DNA from: CAVVDY01 sp963815775
GTDB taxonomy: Bacteria; Acidobacteriota; Terriglobia; Terriglobales; Acidobacteriaceae
Direction of reading: 5' to 3'
Length of the DNA stretch: 64,000 nt
NCBI GenBank assembly: GCA_963815775.1
Contig: CAWFIB010000021.1
Location: forward strand, 310,001 to 374,000
The position numbers were made by a program, and so were the translations under genes. Positions 61,385-64,000 of the stretch are shown one piece after another (the stretch's first letter is position 1; every line of letters starts with the position of its first letter). The notes under the pieces were generated by a model. It saw only the letters and a list, made by a program, of their open reading frames with translations, searched no databases and had not been told where the DNA came from.

Positions 61385-62431
61385 ATGCGCGGCGTGCCTC
61401 GCTGGCTCGCAGTGTTGTGCGTAGTCGCGGTCGCCGGGCTGGTGTGTACCATCAGCCTGCGGCATGTCCGTGCCTCGGGCTCGCTGCAATGCAAGCTTTC
61501 CGCTGCACGACTTCCTGCTGACGGCTTTACCACTACCGAAATCAAGCTGCATTCCAGCGGCAGCGCGATCCGCGACCTGAAGGTCGAGCCGGAGAACCAG
61601 CACCGGATCGCAGTCGATTCGGTCGTAGTTCATGGCGATGAGGCCACGGCCACGCTGCGCGCCGGCGTGATGCCGGGCACGACCGAGCTACGAATTACCG
61701 CCGCTGGGTTGCCGGAGCAGGAGATTGAAGTTACCACGGTGCTTGACAGCACCGACTCATTCGGCGATGGCACTCCCGACTTTCTCCGCCTGCATGATGC
61801 CGCTGACCGTGCCGCTTTTCGGCGCTGGTTCACGCTATTGGCCGAGGCGCAATACATTCGCGGGACGAAGTTGCCGCGCGAAATCGACGACTGCGCATCT
61901 TTGCTACGCTTCAGCTATCGCGAAGCGCTGCGGCAGCACGACTCCGCGTGGGCCAGCGCAATGGCATTGCCAGTGCTGCCCCGTGCCGGAGAGCTGAGTC
62001 AGTATCACTATCCCTACACTCCGCTGGGCGGCGCGATGTTTCGGGTGCGCGATGGGAGCTTTGCCGCCGCCGATCTGAGCGATGGCGGGTTCGCAGAATT
62101 TGCCGATACGAAGACCTTGTGGAGCGAGAACACCCACAATGTGGGACGCTCCGTCTCGCAAGCCCGTCCTGGCGACTTGTTGTTCTTCCGGCAGCCGGGG
62201 AATCCGCCGACGTTTCACGCAATGATCTTCCTGGGCCGTAGCCAGATTGAGCCCGGGACTGAGCGGTACGTGGTGTACCACACCGGTCCCGAGGGCAAAT
62301 GGCCGGGCGAGATGAGACGCCTGTCAGTTGCGGAGCTTATGAACTTTCCCGATGCCCGCTGGCGTCCGGTGGCCTCAAATCCTGCGTTCCTTGGCGTGTA
62401 TCGCTGGAACATCTTGCGGGGTGACCAGTGA
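61385..62431 (+). CDS. DUF1175 protein (YfaT-like) paired with alpha-2-macroglobulin
   Basis: A 348-aa protein with an N-terminal membrane/signal segment (LAVLCVVAVAGLVCTISL) and a DUF1175 region that includes LREIDDCASLLRFSYREAL (seen as IDDCASLLRFSYREAL) and ARPGDLLFFRQPGNPPTFHAMIFLG, a pattern recalling papain-like NlpC/P60 folds with a Cys and a His. GGAGGG at 61369-61374 supports the ATG at 61385. Its TGA overlaps the ATG of the alpha-2-macroglobulin gene. In E. coli the yfaT gene has the same neighbour (yfaS), so the two likely act together in the periplasm. Confidence 0.88.
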   Translation: MRGVPRWLAVLCVVAVAGLVCTISLRHVRASGSLQCKLSAARLPADGFTTTEIKLHSSGSAIRDLKVEPENQHRIAVDSVVVHGDEATATLRAGVMPGTTELRITAAGLPEQEIEVTTVLDSTDSFGDGTPDFLRLHDAADRAAFRRWFTLLAEAQYIRGTKLPREIDDCASLLRFSYREALRQHDSAWASAMALPVLPRAGELSQYHYPYTPLGGAMFRVRDGSFAAADLSDGGFAEFADTKTLWSENTHNVGRSVSQARPGDLLFFRQPGNPPTFHAMIFLGRSQIEPGTERYVVYHTGPEGKWPGEMRRLSVAELMNFPDARWRPVASNPAFLGVYRWNILRGDQ

Positions 62432-64000
62432 TGCGGGGCTCATGGCTGTGGATTGCACTCGCGCTCTGCAGCGTGCTGGCGGCACCTTGGTGGGCGCAGG
62501 CACAGGAATCCGGCGAGCCCTACTTCTCGCTGAGCAGCCAGCAGACCTACATGCCGGGCGAGAAGCCGGAGGTCGCGGTTTACAGCCACAACGTTAAGCA
62601 ACTGGAGTTTCGGGTTTATCGCGTCAATGACCCGATCAAGTTCTTCAGCCAGTTGCAGGAGCTGCACAGCTTCGGCGGGCGCGGTCCGGCGTTGCCGAAG
62701 CAGCCGCATACCTGGCTGGAAAAGTTTCATGCCTGGAAGCATCGCATCTGGGCATGGATTCGCGACTTCGTGCGGGCACAGTTCTCGGCGGAGAACCGTC
62801 ATGAGATACGCATGTGGCGGCTGGGCGAGATAGCGCAGCCCAAGAAGCAAGGCCCGCAGGTCGAGAACTTCGCGCAAGTTCCGGTGCTCAATCAGCAACA
62901 GGTTGTCTCGGTGTGGAAGTGGGTCCCAGGCTCGCATGAGCCATGGCAGAGCGAGACAGTGAAGATTCCGGTCAGCGACAAGGGAGTCTACCTGGTTGAG
63001 GCGACGAACGGCTCGCTACGCGCCTACACCATCATCGTGGTCACCGAGGTCGCCGTCATCAGCAAGGCAGCACCGGGGCGGCTGGTCAGCTTTGTGGTCG
63101 ACCGCAAGAGCGGCGATCCGATTTCGGGCGCACAGGTCAAGGTGTGGATTGATCAGCGGCAGGTCGCTTCCGGGCAATCCGACGCGCAGGGAATGCTCGA
63201 TACCAAGATTGCCGACGAGAAGCCGGAGAACGTGGCGGTTCTGGTCACGCAAGGCGATCAGTTTGCGATCAACACACCCGGGGCATGGAACCTGGGCAGC
63301 GGTCCCGACCGCAATTTGCGCGGCTACACCTACACCGACCGTCCTGTGTATCGGCCGGGCGATACGGTGCACTTCAAGTCCATCGTTCGCGCCGAGAACC
63401 CGAGCGGCTACACGCTGCCGGAGGACCGCCAGATCAGTCTTGAGCTGCGCGATCCGCAGACCTATCAGCCCATCTGGAACGACACCGCCAAGCTCAACGA
63501 CTATGGCAGCGCGCACTGGGAGTACACGATCCCGGCGGACGCGCACCTGGGCACCTACTACCTGTCGATGCAGATGGGGGAGCGATATATCGAGGGTGCG
63601 AGCTTTTCGGTTCAGGACTACAAGAAGCCTGAATATGCAGTGAAGGTGACGGCACAAACGCCGCGTGTGCTGCAAGGCCAGCCGATCAAGGCGACGATCG
63701 AGGCGCGCTACTACTTCGGCGAGCCGGTTGCCAACGCCAAGGTGAAGTGGGTGGTACACACCTCGCCGTACTATCCGCCGGGCCGCTATGCGTCGGAGGA
63801 CGACATGGGCGGCGGGGACGAGGGCCCGCCCGATGAAGGTCAGTACGACCAATATGGCGCCGGCGAACAGGAGCAGGAGAACAGTGGCACGCTCGACCTG
63901 GATGGCAAGCTCCAGATCACGGTTCCGACGACAGTCAGCAAGCAGCATCAGGACCTGACGTACCGCATTGAGGCGCGGGTAACGGATGCGGGCAATCGCG
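62431..64000 (+). CDS. Alpha-2-macroglobulin family protein, 5' part
   Basis: The first 523 residues of a bacterial alpha-2-macroglobulin, still open at the window edge. The signal peptide is MRGSWLWIALALCSVLAAPWWAQAQ, an MG1-like region starts at PYFSLSSQQTYMPGEKPEVAVY, and the MG2 domain contains YTDRPVYRPGDTVHFKSIVR, the family hallmark. ISGAQVKVWIDQRQV and SFSVQDYKKPEYAVKVTA follow. Such proteins are thought to trap periplasmic proteases. The thioester region, if present, would lie far downstream. ATG at 62431 overlaps the DUF1175 stop. Confidence 0.93.
   Translation, partial: MRGSWLWIALALCSVLAAPWWAQAQESGEPYFSLSSQQTYMPGEKPEVAVYSHNVKQLEFRVYRVNDPIKFFSQLQELHSFGGRGPALPKQPHTWLEKFHAWKHRIWAWIRDFVRAQFSAENRHEIRMWRLGEIAQPKKQGPQVENFAQVPVLNQQQVVSVWKWVPGSHEPWQSETVKIPVSDKGVYLVEATNGSLRAYTIIVVTEVAVISKAAPGRLVSFVVDRKSGDPISGAQVKVWIDQRQVASGQSDAQGMLDTKIADEKPENVAVLVTQGDQFAINTPGAWNLGSGPDRNLRGYTYTDRPVYRPGDTVHFKSIVRAENPSGYTLPEDRQISLELRDPQTYQPIWNDTAKLNDYGSAHWEYTIPADAHLGTYYLSMQMGERYIEGASFSVQDYKKPEYAVKVTAQTPRVLQGQPIKATIEARYYFGEPVANAKVKWVVHTSPYYPPGRYASEDDMGGGDEGPPDEGQYDQYGAGEQEQENSGTLDLDGKLQITVPTTVSKQHQDLTYRIEARVTDAGNR

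Overview
The window reads as chromosomal DNA of a GC-rich Gram-negative bacterium, most likely an acidobacterium of the Terriglobales/Koribacter type. This is an inference from content: a von Willebrand A protein of the acidobacterial kind, paired secreted carboxypeptidase-regulatory-like proteins, a PSMA-like M28 peptidase, lpxA next to fabZ (lipid A), an alpha-2-macroglobulin gene with its DUF1175 partner, and dense interspersed palindromes. Most of it is housekeeping. Genes sit in short runs on both strands and there is no large mobile island.

Layout. 1-5.7 kb: polyphosphate kinase 2, a SulP anion transporter and polyphosphate kinase 1, with a decayed tRNA-Leu-like sequence between. 5.8-9.2 kb: two overlapping genes for secreted CarboxypepD_reg-like proteins. 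9.5-12.7 kb: a small membrane protein, then icd and mdh on the minus strand with a frameshifted gene relic between them. 13.0-18.0 kb: a three-gene formate dehydrogenase operon whose catalytic subunit is split by an in-frame TGA that must encode selenocysteine. 18.3-25.5 kb: galU, an FtsX-type permease, a secreted FecR-like protein, lpxA-fabZ, an M20 peptidase, tatA and maf. 25.6-34.5 kb: treZ, an M28 peptidase, acyP-apt behind a twin palindromic operator, an orphan Phd-like antitoxin, purN, a FitAB toxin-antitoxin pair with a broken toxin, ruvB and a zapB/zapA-like pair. 34.5-40.2 kb: an NTF2-like secreted protein, lgt, rluD, a VWFA protein and kbl. 40.4-42.6 kb: a complete IS1595-family element with passenger genes, inserted in the apex of a small repeat. 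42.7-50.2 kb: a subtilase, a lipid- or periplasm-directed protein of unknown function, a second selenoprotein (PrxQ/BCP peroxiredoxin), tRNA-Leu(GAG), secG, a coiled-coil protein and glgP. 50.5-58.9 kb: a Clp_N-PEGA fusion, aroK, small conserved genes, comEC, a YciI protein, an RNA uracil methyltransferase, a thioesterase and a hydrolase. 59-64 kb: a homoserine dehydrogenase-like protein, a cysteine-desulfurase-like protein, DUF1175 and the start of an alpha-2-macroglobulin.

The most notable signals are: (1) two independent selenoprotein genes, each with a hairpin directly after the TGA, which gene callers split or truncate; the peroxiredoxin has no cysteine at all, so Sec is its only redox residue. 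(2) Two families of MITE-like elements of about 115-140 bp with recognisable terminal inverted repeats, one copy disrupted by the IS element. (3) A separate class of imperfect palindromes whose arms are built from degenerate heptamers in strict 7-base phase, at four intergenic sites plus one half-copy that forms the end of lgt.
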